This document shows positions 24,046-36,672 of a stretch of 64,000 nucleotides of DNA, one piece after another (positions within the stretch are counted from its first letter, which is position 1; each line of letters begins with the position of its first letter). The position numbers and the translations under genes were made by a program. The notes under the pieces are model-generated. The model ran no database searches. It saw nothing but the letters and a program-made list of their open reading frames with translations, and was not told where the DNA came from. Origin of the DNA: Ulva prolifera. Lineage: Eukaryota > Chlorophyta > Ulvophyceae > Ulvales > Ulvaceae. The stretch is from NCBI GenBank assembly GCA_023078555.1, contig CM041200.1, forward strand, positions 2,364,001-2,428,000, read 5' to 3'.

Positions 24046-25196
24046 AGCCCCCTTCACTCTGACACAGTTTCGAGCCTGGGATGACGCAATCAATGACGAT
24101 TCGCAAGAACTGGAAATTCATGTGCGATGACGTCATATTCGGGATTCCCAGTAGATGCAAATGGCTAAATCGGCACGAAGACTCCACTGCTGGCGGATGT
24201 CCATGAGCACTAGTGGAGTAAATTGCCCATCCTGCCCAAGATGCCCACGCTTGCTTTGATTGCCTTGACCCCAAAGCTTGCCAGCCAGTAGCTGCCTCTG
24301 GATGCCACCATTCGGTTTGCTTCGGCCCGATGTTGCAGGTGTCATGGCGCGCCACTGTGTGGCATCATGTTTTCATCCGCAATCCATGATGCAACTTCCC
24401 ATTCATCTCTGAATATTCTCCCTTCTCATCAAAGCACAGCGCCACGCATAGCCGAGGCATGAGCTCTCTGCGTTGTCAAATAGGGACCTTTGGGCCTGGT
24501 TGTAATTGCGTGCATGAATGCCACAGTGAACTCACAAAGTAGGCTGATGCATTGCCTACGTTGAACATGCGATTGCCCTTTGATCAGGACCCTCGTCGCA
24601 ACATCACAAACGAGGAGCTGCTCCAATGCTCTGTTTGTTTCTTGTAGAGCTGCGACACCTTAAAGCCTGCAGTTTATTGATCAAGCTTTGCGGATGGTGG
24701 GCATGGCTGTTCAGATGCTCAGTGGGCCACCACCACGAGATTGCAGCCATACATGACTGCAACACTTCCATGATGATAAGTCTGAGGATCTCTGAGAGAA
24801 CAATTACAGCAGAAACAATCCCGGCAACGTATAATACCACAAATCTCCTATAGTATGTACACCAGTCTCGGGGAAAAGCAATTCAAATGCCTCCTGCAAA
24901 ATCACCTACGCCACTGTCACTCGACATAGTGCGAGCGGCACATATCACATGACCACTCGAGCCAAGCCCATCGGTGACCCCTGTTCCTTTTGACCCTTGG
25001 GCAGTCCCACACTGAAGCCGCTGCCATGCAATCCACATACACGGGCGTCAAGGCAATCCTTTCTCCTTGGTTAGCAGCGCATTCTTCTTGTACAGTGTGC
25101 CAACGAGGACATGCTATACTGCATACTGAGATTGTCATTCTTTCACCTGGACATGCAATTCGTACTTTTTAGATACTGCCCGCGGTCCGCTGAATT
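24046..25196. other. Intergenic, nothing clear
   Basis: 3' flank of the TLC gene. Around 25,110-25,190 faint similarity to the TLC gene's HLRWF region begins, but it is too weak to annotate. Confidence 0.35.
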
Positions 25197-25828
25197 CATA
25201 GACGACCAAGCTGTACAAGTCCGATGGGCTAGCCATGCTTGGTCCCTTCTATGTGTCCCGCATGTCCTGCCACCATACAGGCTCGACATCAGCGCCTGCC
25301 ATCATACAGGCTCCACAGATCATCAGGCCTCATGCCAACTGTGCACCTCGCACTGAGTCCTGCCATACAATCAGCCGTCATCATAACCACAATCTGACCC
25401 CACAGACTCCAACACCACCGGCAATCCTCTATCTCTATCGCAACGCAGCAGTGTCCGTAAGCGACCGTAACTCTATCGCATGCGCTGCAGCCGAATGCAC
25501 GCCAGGCATGCAAGCACTCCTGCCACTCCCACCAGGCGGCTGGCACTCGTCACAGCTCTGGCCTCTGTGCCAGGCGCCTGCACAGATGCCCCGGCAAGGC
25601 GTCGCAATAGCCCAAGCCACCTTGCTCTGTGTGTCCAGTGTCGATCCTGACGCTCCGGTGGCCCCCCCCCCCCCCCCCCCCCCCCCCGGACGGCCACCCC
25701 CATGACTACCGTCGCCATGGGCGCTGTGCAGCCAGAGGTGCTGCAGAGTACCCTGCCTCAATTTCTTCTGGTTCTACAAGATGCTGCACGGGCCGCTTCA
25801 AGAGTTAGCTAGGAGGCAGCGTGCCTGA
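25197..25828 (+). pseudogene. Diverged partial copy of the upstream TLC-domain gene
   Basis: Two blocks match the gene at 23022-24045 in the same order and strand. Bases about 25,207-25,270 encode TKLYKSDGLAML and a following VSRMS, against TKLYKANGLAMI and VCRMV in the intact gene, with matching nucleotides across the block. Bases about 25,759-25,828 encode LNFFWFYKMLHGPLQEL then a stop, against LNYFWYYKMMRGAFKVF. The roughly 480 bases between them lack the expected transmembrane coding sequence and contain a 26-base C run and a short imperfect tandem repeat (GCCACCATACAGGCTC-like, about 25,268-25,312). No N-terminal half is recognisable. A rearranged paralogue with unusual introns cannot be excluded, because both blocks keep an open frame. 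Confidence 0.55.
25662..25687. repeat. Poly-C tract (26 C)
   Basis: Uninterrupted run of 26 cytosines inside the TLC-like remnant; one of several long C/G homopolymers in the window. Confidence 0.95.
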
Positions 25829-27571
25829 GTCGGCGCAGCAGCCTGCTTCGGCCGCACCCGTGTCCCAGCAGCTGCATGCTCTGTGTATATAATGCAGCTG
25901 AATCGCCCAGTAGCATTACCCTGGACCCGTCCTGCAAGCACCCGTGCTGCGACCACTGGCTCGGCGTACTCTTCCATCAGTCAGCAAGCAAGGGCTGCTC
26001 CAGCGGCCTCTAGTCCTTGGCCACAGCAGCAAGGCAGGCGTCCATTTGCTTGCCACAGCACTGTCGACTCGGAAGGCCCGCTAGCGCCCTCCTGGTGTTG
26101 GTCGATGTGTGATGTATTTCCCCCAGGAGGCCGGCGGCGAGCGGTTCTGGGATTCGTGAGCTAGGTCGTCACACACACCAGTCGGGCGGGTGGAGGCTCA
26201 CGCCATGTACAAGTCTGCTGCAAAATCCTTGGATGAGGTGCAAGTGGACTCGGTGCATGCTGTTGGCACGGCCCTTGCCAGACTGGACGATCGCCATGGC
26301 AGCGTGAGAATCTGTGTCCACGCTGCCATGGAGCCGCGGAGCGATCCTCGCGCAAGTCACCGCGCGCCTGCTTTCATGAGTTGATGCTGCATGGGCCTAG
26401 CTGCATGGGCCCCTGCTGAGATGCTGCGCATGTCTCCACGCGGACATGTGAACACTACAATCAGTGTAGGTTTGGTGCCCGGCCACAGGACCAGCTACCA
26501 CGTTGAGGTTTAGCATGGGGCATCTCGATTGCAGGAAGTCAAGCAGACATGCCGAGCAATGGCTTTGCGGGTGGCATTTCTGGCCATGCCCTTGTCAGCC
26601 CATGTCCATCCCCTTGCTGTCAACCAAGATATCTGCCCGAGATCAGCAACTTTGGTCGACTGCCCTTGCACATGATGGCCTGGTTAGCTTCTGGTGCGAG
26701 TTGAGTTGAGCAGACTGCAGCCCAGATAGATGCGAAAGCTACGTGTAGGCGGTTGATGCTCACGTGCGCTGGTTGTGCTGCAGCGCGCATGACATATGTC
26801 CCTGCTGTACAAGATCTGGGGCAACATTCACATGGCAATTGTTTAGCCGCGTCTCCTTAGCAAGCAAACCTTTCCTGCAGGAGGAAGGACCAGCTTGAGG
26901 TCACGGCTGCAAAGTTCTTTGCGTCAGCGGGACAGCCTGTGTCATGTTGCAGATACCAGCCGTTCGACTACAGCCAAATCTGGATGATCTTATGGATTGT
27001 AGTTGACGCCAGCGTGCTCACTCTTTAGGCAACACACGCCTTTGAAGCGGCAGGCATGGTTTGCGCTTTGCTTCGACCGCCTCGCTTTCGCTACACTACC
27101 GTTACAAATAGAGTTCGGAGCCGTGAGATGCGCACAGCTTCATACTGGAGCATTAAGCTTGTATGTCGTTGAAGAGTCGCAGTGCCACTGAAGCGCAGCA
27201 GACGTGCTCAGGTGGTTCGCATGCACTATGGGCCGTCTCAAAGTTCGGTGTTGTACCTGTGGACAGGCAGGTCATGGCAGCCCTAGAGTATGGTTATGTT
27301 GACTTGGCTGCATGTGCAGAGTCCTCGCGACAGCGCATGCCCGACTCTTCGGCCCTTTGCATGGTGGCGATGTCGGACTCGTTCCAGTGCATGGTGGCGA
27401 TGCTGGAACCGGTTAGTCATGGGCTCATGATCGAGGGCGTCTTAAGACGTTGCACAGCAACACTCATGATGTCGTTGATCTTTATAGCGTGACATCTTCT
27501 CCAGCAGGAAGTTTTTGGGTTACAGTAGCGCAAGAAAGCCTCGTCGTGTCTGCGTAGCTCTAGAAGTCAAC
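25829..27571. other. Intergenic upstream of profilin
   Basis: No gene supported. A short imperfect duplication of GCATGGTGGCGATG occurs at about 27,358-27,405. Confidence 0.35.
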
Positions 27572-27970
27572 ATGAGCTGGGAGGCTTACATTACCGATCA
27601 CCTGATGGTGGAGCTGCCAAACGGGAAGTCTCTATCACATGCAGCTATCATTGGGCTGGACGGCGGTGTGTGGGCGAAAGACGAGACGTTCCCGGATGTC
27701 ACAGCGGAGGAAGTGAGCAACATAGTCAAGGGCTTCGACGACGATCAGGTCTTGATCGACAATGGTCTGATGATAGGGGCAGAAAAGTATCAGCTTGTCC
27801 AAGGGGAGAAAGGCGCTGTCATCCGGGGTAGGAAAGGCAACGAGGGCGTGTGCATCAAGAAAACAGATACCGCGATGGTTGTGGGCATCTATGGAGAAGG
27901 CGTACAGGCAGGTGACTGCAACATGATCGTAGAGGGGCTTGGTGACTACCTGAAGGAGATGGATTTGTAG
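27572..27970 (+). CDS. Profilin (actin-binding)
   Basis: Single open frame of 132 residues, the usual profilin length. It begins MSWEAYITDHLM, matching the N-terminal helix that binds poly-proline ligands. It has the core GLDGGVWAKDETFP, the strand-rich middle with GAEKYQLVQGEKGAVIRGRKG, and ends VEGLGDYLKEMDL. Profilin binds G-actin in the cytosol, promotes nucleotide exchange and feeds formin-driven filament growth. I chose the Met in front of SWEAY; an in-frame Met 19 codons upstream would add a non-conserved leader. Many profilin genes have introns, but none is needed here. Confidence 0.93.
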   Translation: MSWEAYITDHLMVELPNGKSLSHAAIIGLDGGVWAKDETFPDVTAEEVSNIVKGFDDDQVLIDNGLMIGAEKYQLVQGEKGAVIRGRKGNEGVCIKKTDTAMVVGIYGEGVQAGDCNMIVEGLGDYLKEMDL

Positions 27971-30603
27971 AGCTGTCGACTGTAGATCGTGTGGGCCAGG
28001 GACGCGGCGACGTTGACCGTGTCACCCGGTGAATATTTTTCTAGGGGCTCTCGTAGCTAGACAATTTCATGATTGTGCCATTTCCTCCGATTGAATTGAG
28101 TCTTGATTCTATCAAGAACAGATTTTGCCTATAGCCGTACCTTCCTGATATTGAAGGTGCTCAAGGTTGTATGGAGCTAGTACACGTTTTGAAGAGACAC
28201 ATCCTCGAGATATCAGTAGGTCTGGAGACCTAGGGTTGTCCAGAGATGATCCACTGCTTGCTCGGGTGGATACTGCGATGTGCTACAGGAGTAGATGTGG
28301 TCACATCACAGGGTAAGCATGGCAACTTTCTCGATTCGCCCTCTGAAACATTCCAAACTTGCGACGCACGCTGTCTCTGCTATGTCTTCGAGTCATGAGA
28401 CGCCCCCGCGCCCACGTTGCTGTTCACTTGGTGTGATTGTCGGCTGGTGCTGTCAACATGATGGGTGATACATCCAACACAGTCAAGAGAACTGTGGCAG
28501 AGCAACTTTAAACAATGCAACGACGCGGAAATGTTGTGTTGACAAGCACGAAAAGCCACACTTGTGGTCCAGCACCTGCACGAGTGCATGGTTAGGTGTT
28601 GCATTCAAGCTGCTGCATCCGACTGTTTACGATTGATGTACGCCCATGTTGCCATGGACTGTTGAACGTGACCCGGAACATGTTGCAGACCAACGTGTTG
28701 TCGACCTCCTAATTGTTGGCGTGCTCGGCCACCAACTCTGAGCATCACCTAGGACAGCATGTGTGCTTTGCTGCCGCTCTGGCGCTCAGGACCTCATCCG
28801 GACCTCTATCACATAGGTGCATGCACCTTTCAAGAATTTCTGTCGACAGTCTGTACATGGTGCCGTTGGAATATGGGTGCGGCACCATGTGCAGTTCAGC
28901 TCATGCCAGCAGCACTTGCAAATTCGCAAGAACCGAATTGGCACATTGCTTGCACTATACATCTACATCCAAGAAGGCATGGCCTTGGAGCCCACGCAAG
29001 GGCGTGGCCGCTGGGAATGCCTTGCAGGGATGTCCTGTGGCAAAGCCGTGTTGCACGGTGTGGATGTTGACTGACCACCGGCTGTGCGGCTCCTTGAAGT
29101 CATGATACTGGCAGGATTTTCCTCGGCGAATGGAATCTCCTAAGTTGGCTGCCGTCCATCATCTGTTCATGCGAAGGCGGTTTACGTCGTAGTGCTTGGT
29201 CAGTGGTCAGTGGTCGTGTGCCTCTGCACAACTCAGGGATGGGGCTCTCGAGCACCCGAACGCGGCGACCGAATAGCCGTCTCCAACTTATCAAACAACC
29301 CATTGATCACGAAGTGATGGTTCCATGCTGCTACAGGCCAGTCATTGCCACATGCGATGACCGCATGACTGTGCATGCAAGGAATCTTGCCGTCCTCGCG
29401 ATTACAGGCGCGAAGCCCTGGGCCGGACATTCACAGAGCATGGCCGCGCCATGTTCAGCGACAAGATGCAGTGAAAAAAACACCGCTGCACGTGCCGGGC
29501 TTCGAGGGTGAGATGCCTCGACGGCGCAAGTGTGACGAAGTCTTCGGGGTGTTGTGTCAGATCTCTGTAGAGGCGCTCGATGCGCATGCGTCAGACACAC
29601 TGCCAGCATGACCAACGCCAGCACAGGCCAGCGCTGCATGACCGCCAAGGCGTAAGCTTGGTACTCAAGCCATGGCCATCATTCCTACCGGCGACAGAAG
29701 AGGATGCAGCTCCAACATCTGCCAAGCTGTACGCCGGCAGGAAGTACTGCATCCAAGTGGCGTGAGACACGGTTTGCATGGCCAAGGGCCGTTTACGTCC
29801 ACACGCAAGCGAAACGGCATTGAACGTTGTGCCACGGTGTAGGTTGCCATTCCTGTCTGGCTTTAGCCCACTGACGCATCGGTATGTTGTGTATCCCGAT
29901 GCATGCATGCACAAGCAGGTCGTCATGCATTTCGCACTGCACCTGTATGAAGACGCATGCGCCAACAACAAGCCAGCATGCTTCACGAGGCACGGGCCGG
30001 CTACACGGTGTTTGGTGTGCGCTTCCATGCTAGTTCTGCGGTGAGGTCTGCCACTGTTTCTGTTACTGCTTCGACAGCGACGACGTATAGCCAACCAGTC
30101 AGTCACCCGATAGCACCAAAGCTTCGCAAGCCACAGCAAGCGTGTGACAAAAAGCGGCGTTATTTTGTCGCTTGTCTTGGTATGTCACGTTCTCGATCTT
30201 GGCCATGCAGTGCATCCATCAGCTTTGCTCTGAGTGCTGCCTGGCCCGGGCAGCGTATCCTGCGAAACACTACCAGCAGAGTTCCTAGATTACCCGAAAG
30301 CGTCTCGTTTGTTTGAGGCTACATAATTTCTGCCGCGTTGGCCCTGAGGCCTTCCGGCGTCGTCCGAAGTCCCAGCCGTGAGGACAAAGATTGTGGACAG
30401 TGCCGAGAGGACGCCGTACAGCTCGTGCTGTGTTGCCCTGTACCGCTCAATAATTTGTTTCTGCCATGTTAAAGCTTTCAGTGATTCGCTCGGCGACGTT
30501 CATTCAGGGCTGATCGATCTCATTGCGGGCTTATGCGGGCTAGCTCAAAGGCACAAGCAGTACAGCACACCACACAAGCTTGTGCCGCTGATCGTAAGCG
30601 ATA
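27971..30603. other. Long intergenic stretch; one weak secreted-protein-like ORF
   Basis: No gene can be supported firmly. On the minus strand at 29331-29648 an ORF starts with a signal-peptide-like leader (MQRWPVLALVMLAVCLTHA). Immediately downstream, another minus frame (about 29233-29390) reads through NHHFVINGLFDKLETA. I could not join them with convincing splice sites. Confidence 0.3.
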
Positions 30604-33600
30604 ATGCAGGAACAGGCCAGCACCTGTATGTACGGGCCCGCGACGGCCGCGAACCAAATTTCGCTGCCACCGTCGTCACCCCCTTCAGACAGGCAGGGCC
30701 ATCCCAACCAGCAGGTCCCACCTTCCGCTTCCCCTAAGAACCAACCCGTATTCAGCCATCCGTTCTTCACACAGGCAACCTCTCTTGATTCGGCCCTCTC
30801 ATCTTTACCAGGGCCGGACTCGGGCTACCGTGATGTACATTCTACCGCCTCGGGCCCGGAAGCCACACTGTACCCCGATACCATTAACCCAGCTTTCCAG
30901 CCCGGCAGACTGCCCTCAGGCGCACGTGTAAACCGATCACCTCTCTCTGCCCGCCCCATGAACTCCTCCTCAGAAGCCCCTGCCGAGCTGCAGTCGCAGA
31001 CGCTCGACTCGGCGTTCGCCGCCACCGCCGACTCGTCCGACGTCGGCCCCAACCGCACTCTCGACCAGATCCTCGCCAGCGACGCCAACACCTCACAATC
31101 GCTGCTGCCGCTGCGCCAGCGCCGTGATGACGTCCGTATGGTGCGGGCAATCGTGGACGACGCCGTCGCCGCGACCAGCCGCAGCATGGCCCCCTCGCAG
31201 CCCCTGCCGGTGTGGCCCCCCCTGCCCCACCACCTCCCAACTGCACTCCCGCACCCACCTTGCATACAACCATCATCTACGATGACCGGCGCCATTGCAG
31301 CCCTGTGCGTGCCCCTTGCTTGCATGTGTCGTGCAAGCGCTCAGCGTGTGGTGCGTGCAGCGCAACGCCTCGGCTGTGCAGCCCAGCGCGGCTCTGGGGG
31401 TAGACCCCTCAGACGACGATGACGACGATGATGGCTCGGGGGACTGGGACATCATGGGCTCCGATCCGGAGGCGGCCATCGCGCCCCGCGCCGGCCTGCA
31501 AGCCCACCTGCCGCCTGCCGCCGCGGCGCCCGCCGGCCGCCGCAGCGCCGACCAGTCCGGCGACACGCTGAACCACGTGCCGGTGTATGACACCGGGGAG
31601 CCGCAGTACACGTTTGGCGACGGCGGCGGGCCGCCCGTCCACTGCCGGCTGTACGCCGCCGTGCAGGACCTCGCCCACGCTGAGCGCCCCTCTGTACAGG
31701 TGCGTCCCGGGCTCGCTGCCTGCTCGGCCACATGCGATGTCGCGCGTGCTGCCCTGTGCCTGTCCGCCGAGGCTGCTGTGTTGCCGTGGGCGCGTGTGTG
31801 GGCTGCGTGAGCGCGGGCAAGCCGTTGCGCGCTGCTGCAGGACGGGGGAAGCGCGGAGGCCGCCTCGGGGCTGGCGAGGGGTGGCGCGCAGGCGGAGCCG
31901 TTTGTGGCGTCGAGGTCGGACTCGCACACTCCGCGGGGCACGCCGTCGGCGCGCGCCAACCCCTCGGCGCGGTCGCACTCCTCCAGCAACACCTCCGCGT
32001 CGCACGTGCACCCCTCCCCGCCGTCGAGCACGGTGCGGCCGGCGCCGCCCAACGGGCTGACATGGCGGCAGCACGGCGGCGCTGCGCCATTTGACGCGCC
32101 CGCGCCCGCGATCCCGCAGGGCGGTGGCCGCGCGCTGCTGCAGCCGCCACAGTCGCGCGCAGCGTTGCCGGCAAAGGGGCGCTACGGCGCCAGCGCGCCG
32201 GCGCTCGGCGGCGCGGCGTCGCTGCCGTCAAGCGCGACCGAGCCGTCGGCGTTTGAGGCCGCGGCGGACGACCCGCCGCTGCCACCACCGCGGCTGATGC
32301 GGCCGGCAGCGAGCTTTGAGCAGAAGCGGCACGCAGGGGGTGACCGCTCACCATACCCGAGCACGGGCCCGCACACACCGTCCGGCCGCTTGGTGTACAC
32401 CCCCCGGTGTGCTGCCCGTCTGCCGCCGCTGGTGCAGGCCTCCCTGGACGGGCTCACGATCATGCAGACTGACTCTGCCGTCACCTCTGACTTCATGTTC
32501 TGGGGCTCGACTGTGTCTCAGGCCTGACACCTTGCAGCGCTGTTGTGATGGTGCACCCCTCCTGCGCAGAGGCCTGCTCCAATCGGGGCCTTCCGCTGCA
32601 TACGTCAGCACCTGCCGTGTGCCGAACATGGCCGGTGCTGAACTAACATTGTGGATCAGCCACAACGAGCGCAGCCTGGCAGCCCTGCACCATGGCCTGG
32701 CAGGGCGCCACGGCACCTCGCACACGCCTCGTCCCCCATCTCTGCGAGCGGTGAGCGCAGCGCTGCGCGACCCCTATGAGCACATTCATGCTCACACTGC
32801 GGCAGCCAGCGTTGCACGCAGGCACGGCGAGCGGGCGTGGAGGTCTGGTGGTGCTGTGCAGGACGGCTGGGGAGGAGAACGGTCGGCTCGGGGAGCCGCA
32901 GAGTGCGGGCTCGACCGTGCTGGCGCGGCACTCGGCGTCCCATGACAACCGCTCTGGGACGAGCGCCGTGCCCTGCGCGCCAGCACGGCGCAACACGGCC
33001 GTTGACCTGTGGGAGCAGGCCGACGTGGGGAAGAAGGTCGAGCGCTGGCAGGAGGTGTGCATGTTGTGCCTGCTCACCGCTAGCTTGCAGTTCAACCTTG
33101 GCCGACTGCAAGTTTGAGTGCATGCATGCATGCATCGCCCGCCCTGCGATCGCCACAGCGCCGGCCCACCAGATGTCTCGTGAGGCCAATGGTACGGCGG
33201 TACGAGGGCACGTGTGATGATGACGCGTGTTGATCATGCCGTAATGCGTGCTCTTGCGATCTGTGAATTGTCTGCGAATGGGATGACTGTACTGTTTTCT
33301 GCATGGAGCATCTTTGTTGCCCACTGATTTCATGTCCAAGGTCATATGCGCATGGCCAGTGCAATGACAGCGTACATCGTATCAGAGTCTGGCATCCCGA
33401 ATCCGAAGATGTGGTGGGCACAGAGGCCTGGGTGTTCTGCTAGTCTCCAGTGCCATGGCCCTTGGCGGTTCAGAAGCGATGCGGAGGAAAGCAGCATCTT
33501 CGTTCTGGATAGGCGCCATGTGCATTCAGTCTGGGACTGTCAGCCATGGCTGCCTCGGTTGGGCTCTGCTGTGCTAGGGAGTGCGGCTGTGGCCTTCTGA

Positions 33601-35459
33601 AGCGACGGCAGCTCTGAGGGCGCCATCCTTGCTCATGTGATTGGAGTGGTGTACATCGTGTTGGGGAGAATGCTGCTCGGCACTAAACCAAGCATCATCC
33701 CACATCCACATGCCTAGCCACAGGGGCTAATGCAGCCAGCACAGCTGCAGAAGCGGCAGAGGTTGCCGCAGCCGCTACAGGCCCCACACTGCACCACGCC
33801 CGGCGGCCCGCCCCACGACCCTTGTGTGTGTGTGCAGATCCCGCGGCAGAAGTTCAAGGTGCAGAGGCAGGTCAAGCGGGAGCTGGCGATGCTCGGCTCC
33901 CTCAAGGGCGACCCCCTCGGGCAGTTCCAGTTCCACATCCCGCTGTTTGCGGCGCTCTGGGGCGTCGTGCGTGAGAGCGCTGTCGTGCCCGTCATCTTCA
34001 CGCGTGGCTACAAGGAGGTCCTCGGTGCTGCTGTCTCGCGCGGCAACCTCTGCCGCTTCTGCACCTACTGGCACACAAACTCGGCGGCGGAGCTCGGCAT
34101 GCCGGGCGTGCGCGACGCGTGGCACTCCAAGACGATGAAGTACCTGCTGCGCTGCCCCAAGCGCTTCAAGGCCGTCATGCTGTGGTTCCGAGACGCGACG
34201 TACTTTGACTTCTTCCGGGGGCCCGACGCGGTGCGCGCCTTGAGCACACGGACCCCCCCCGTGCCTGACACCCACAGGCGCAACTGCACTGGGCCTGTCC
34301 TTGGGTATGCACACGCGAGCATGCCCTCTGCGCCGTCAGCCTTGCCACCCTAAGCCGTGCAGGTTCGTACTAATGCGAGCGCCGTGTCGTGCTGCGACCC
34401 GGGCAAGCGCCGCATGGTACCTGAGTCAGCATCCCGAGCTGAGATTGCCGGCCCCCTTCTGGCTCCATGTGCATGATATCTCCTGAAGTGCGATTGGTCA
34501 GCAGGCACTCGCCTCACGGCGCGGGGGGCGGGATGACGTCGCGTCACTGGCGCATAATGACGGGCGGCATGTGGGGTGCAGGAGCCAGCGCCGTTCACCT
34601 CGGACGAGGCCGGGGAGCTGCTGGCGGTGTCGTTCATGAACAACATGCTCAACCGCGTCACGATCGCGCAGCTCACGCACAACGAGACGCTGCCGATGAT
34701 GGGCCTGCTGCGGCCGCTCTTCCAGCGCTTCCCATCGCTGCAGACGATCATGTACAAGTCGGTGATGCGGCCGGGGTCGCGGGACGACCCGAAGCCGGGC
34801 ATGTCCGCCGAGGTCCGCCCGCACTCGCGCCACACGCTGCACCCGAGCTTCAACTGGGCGCTGCGCTTCCCGCACATCACGGCCGCGCTCGCCTACCTCG
34901 ACTGGGTCGTCTCGTACCACCTCCGCGGCTGCTTCCTGCCCTTTGACCTCTGGTGCGCCCCCGCCCGCGCGTCTCCGCGGTGCTCGCCATCACGCAGTGG
35001 ACCGTTCTGTTGTGTGCGCGGCTTGATTTTGGCCGGGCGGTGTGGTGGAGCCGAGTTGCGTGTGTGCGTGTTGACGGGCGGATGCGGTGGTGCAGCGACG
35101 CGTTTCTTGAGTGGATGGAGCGCAGCTACAACGGCATCTACCGCGGTAAGGACCACTACGCCAATTGGCTGTACTACAGCGCCAAGCAGGCGTACCCCCT
35201 GGACTCGGCGCGGCGGGAGGCGATGCTCTACATGCTGCTCGTCGCGTGCGCGCCGACTAACGTGCCGAAGAACATGCGAGCGCAGCTGCGCAAGCGCGGA
35301 TGGCGCGACGCACAGGTCAGCGCGATGGCTCCCTTCGCCGCCTTCCACGCCGCGCGCATCACCGTGCTGTGGCAGGCCAGCGTGCGGCGCGCGACGGTGC
35401 GAGAGGCCGACGACGACGCCCGCTGGACGATCGTGGTGCCCGTGGAGGAGCTCTGGTGA
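30604..35459 (+). CDS. Disordered N-terminus fused to a two-repeat AhpD/CMD-like domain
   Basis: Seven or more exons: 30604-31209, 31361-31699, 31841-about 32512, about 32860-33050, 33838-34230, 34582-34952 and 35096-35459. The first half of the protein is Ser/Pro/Ala-rich low complexity with an acidic Asp run (DPSDDDDDDDG). The C-terminal 370 or so residues contain an AhpD-type active-site motif: E in KEVLGAAVSRGNLCRFC, then CRFCTYWH. The spacing E-x11-C-x2-C-x3-H is that of AhpD and carboxymuconolactone decarboxylase (CMD) family enzymes. The following MLNRVTIAQL and the last repeat (ACAPTNVPKNMRAQLRKRGW, FAAFHAARI) match the layout of two-domain CMD proteins common in actinobacteria, the second repeat lacking the cysteines. 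Redox or peroxidase activity is therefore inferred, not shown. The join between the third and fourth exons is unresolved. Confidence 0.65.
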
Positions 35460-36672
35460 CGTCGGCGCCCGCAGCACGTGGCACGGGGCGGGCTGATTCC
35501 TGGGGGTGTGCAGCACAGATGGAGGCGCCGCATGTGGCTGTCGTTCGGAGAATCCGTTGGGGGGCAGCCTGTGGCGTATCGATGAGGTTGCGTGGGAGGA
35601 ATTTCTTTTACTGACACGCAGTGATTCTTATGTGGCTATATCTGCTGCATCACGATTTTGTATACATCCTTTTGACATGAATCACGTGGCAGGGTGCTGG
35701 GCCCTGTGACCGCAGCTGTTTATGCATGCTTTGTTGCAGAGGCAGCGCCGCCATCAGTGCAGCTCCTCCCAGTTTGTTCCAAGCGGATGTGCTCAGCATT
35801 ACCCCGCTCGAAAGTACGTCACACATGTGCAGCAACCCTCTGTTGACGCAGAGATCCTAGCGGACTGTACACGGTCACTCCTGACTCACACCATGTTACC
35901 TGGTGCCACATGACTCCGATGATAATATGAGTGCTAGGTGACATTTCATCTGCACTGGCTGTATCATGGCCCACCATCACCAGGAGCTCCAAAACACAAG
36001 GTTCTGTAAATCTTCCAGCTCAAACTCGATCACATACACGCTCTCTCATAGCATGCGCATCGACCTGGATGGCTGGCACTTACGACTCTCTTCAAACAGC
36101 GCTGTGATGCCGCTGCGGACCCAAACCTAAAGCATCCGCCCAGGGAAGGTCACATCTTAAGCGCACTCAGATTAATGTGTACGGTCGAGCCGTTTGTAAT
36201 GATACAACGCACGACCGTGATGCAGTAAGGCTGTATCATTAGCGGCCTGTCCTGGCTGGACTCTGGGCGGCAGAATGAAGCCACAGCCCACCAGACTCGA
36301 TGACTCACGCAGGTGACTGTGATGACGACTTCTCGGACACATTGGGGCGGTAAAAGTCCAGCCTTCAGAATTTTGTGTCGGTCATGGCAAATCGTATGAG
36401 TGGTGGAACTTCTTGGCTTCAGACATTTCTACAACGGATCACCTGTTTGAAAAGCATAGCAGCACTATAACTGTCCGATGTAGCATATTCGTTAGGACTC
36501 GAGATGAGCGCGCAGACATAATCATCGTGGTCGTCACAGGGACGGAGCATGGCCGTAGGATCAATCTTACAGTCTCTCATGCTGTGGACAAAACTGTTCA
36601 CGCCATAATCCGAATACCGCTGCGAAACGAGCTCTCCCCGCTCAGCTACTGAAGCCTTGCCTTGAACCGCAC
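35460..36672. other. Convergent 3' flanks, no gene
   Basis: Lies between the ends of the AhpD-like gene (plus) and psbY (minus). Lower GC than its surroundings; no ORF with support. Probably both 3' UTRs. Confidence 0.45.

Noticed and set aside
25268-25312. Transposon terminal repeat
   Set aside because: Two short imperfect copies of a CATACAGGCTC-containing unit, with no transposase, no inverted ends and no target-site duplication.
31273-32378. Long minus-strand ORFs (up to 308 codons) opposite the AhpD-like gene
   Set aside because: They are antisense shadows of GC-rich exons with Arg/Ala/Pro bias, while the plus strand has coherent exons and splice sites.
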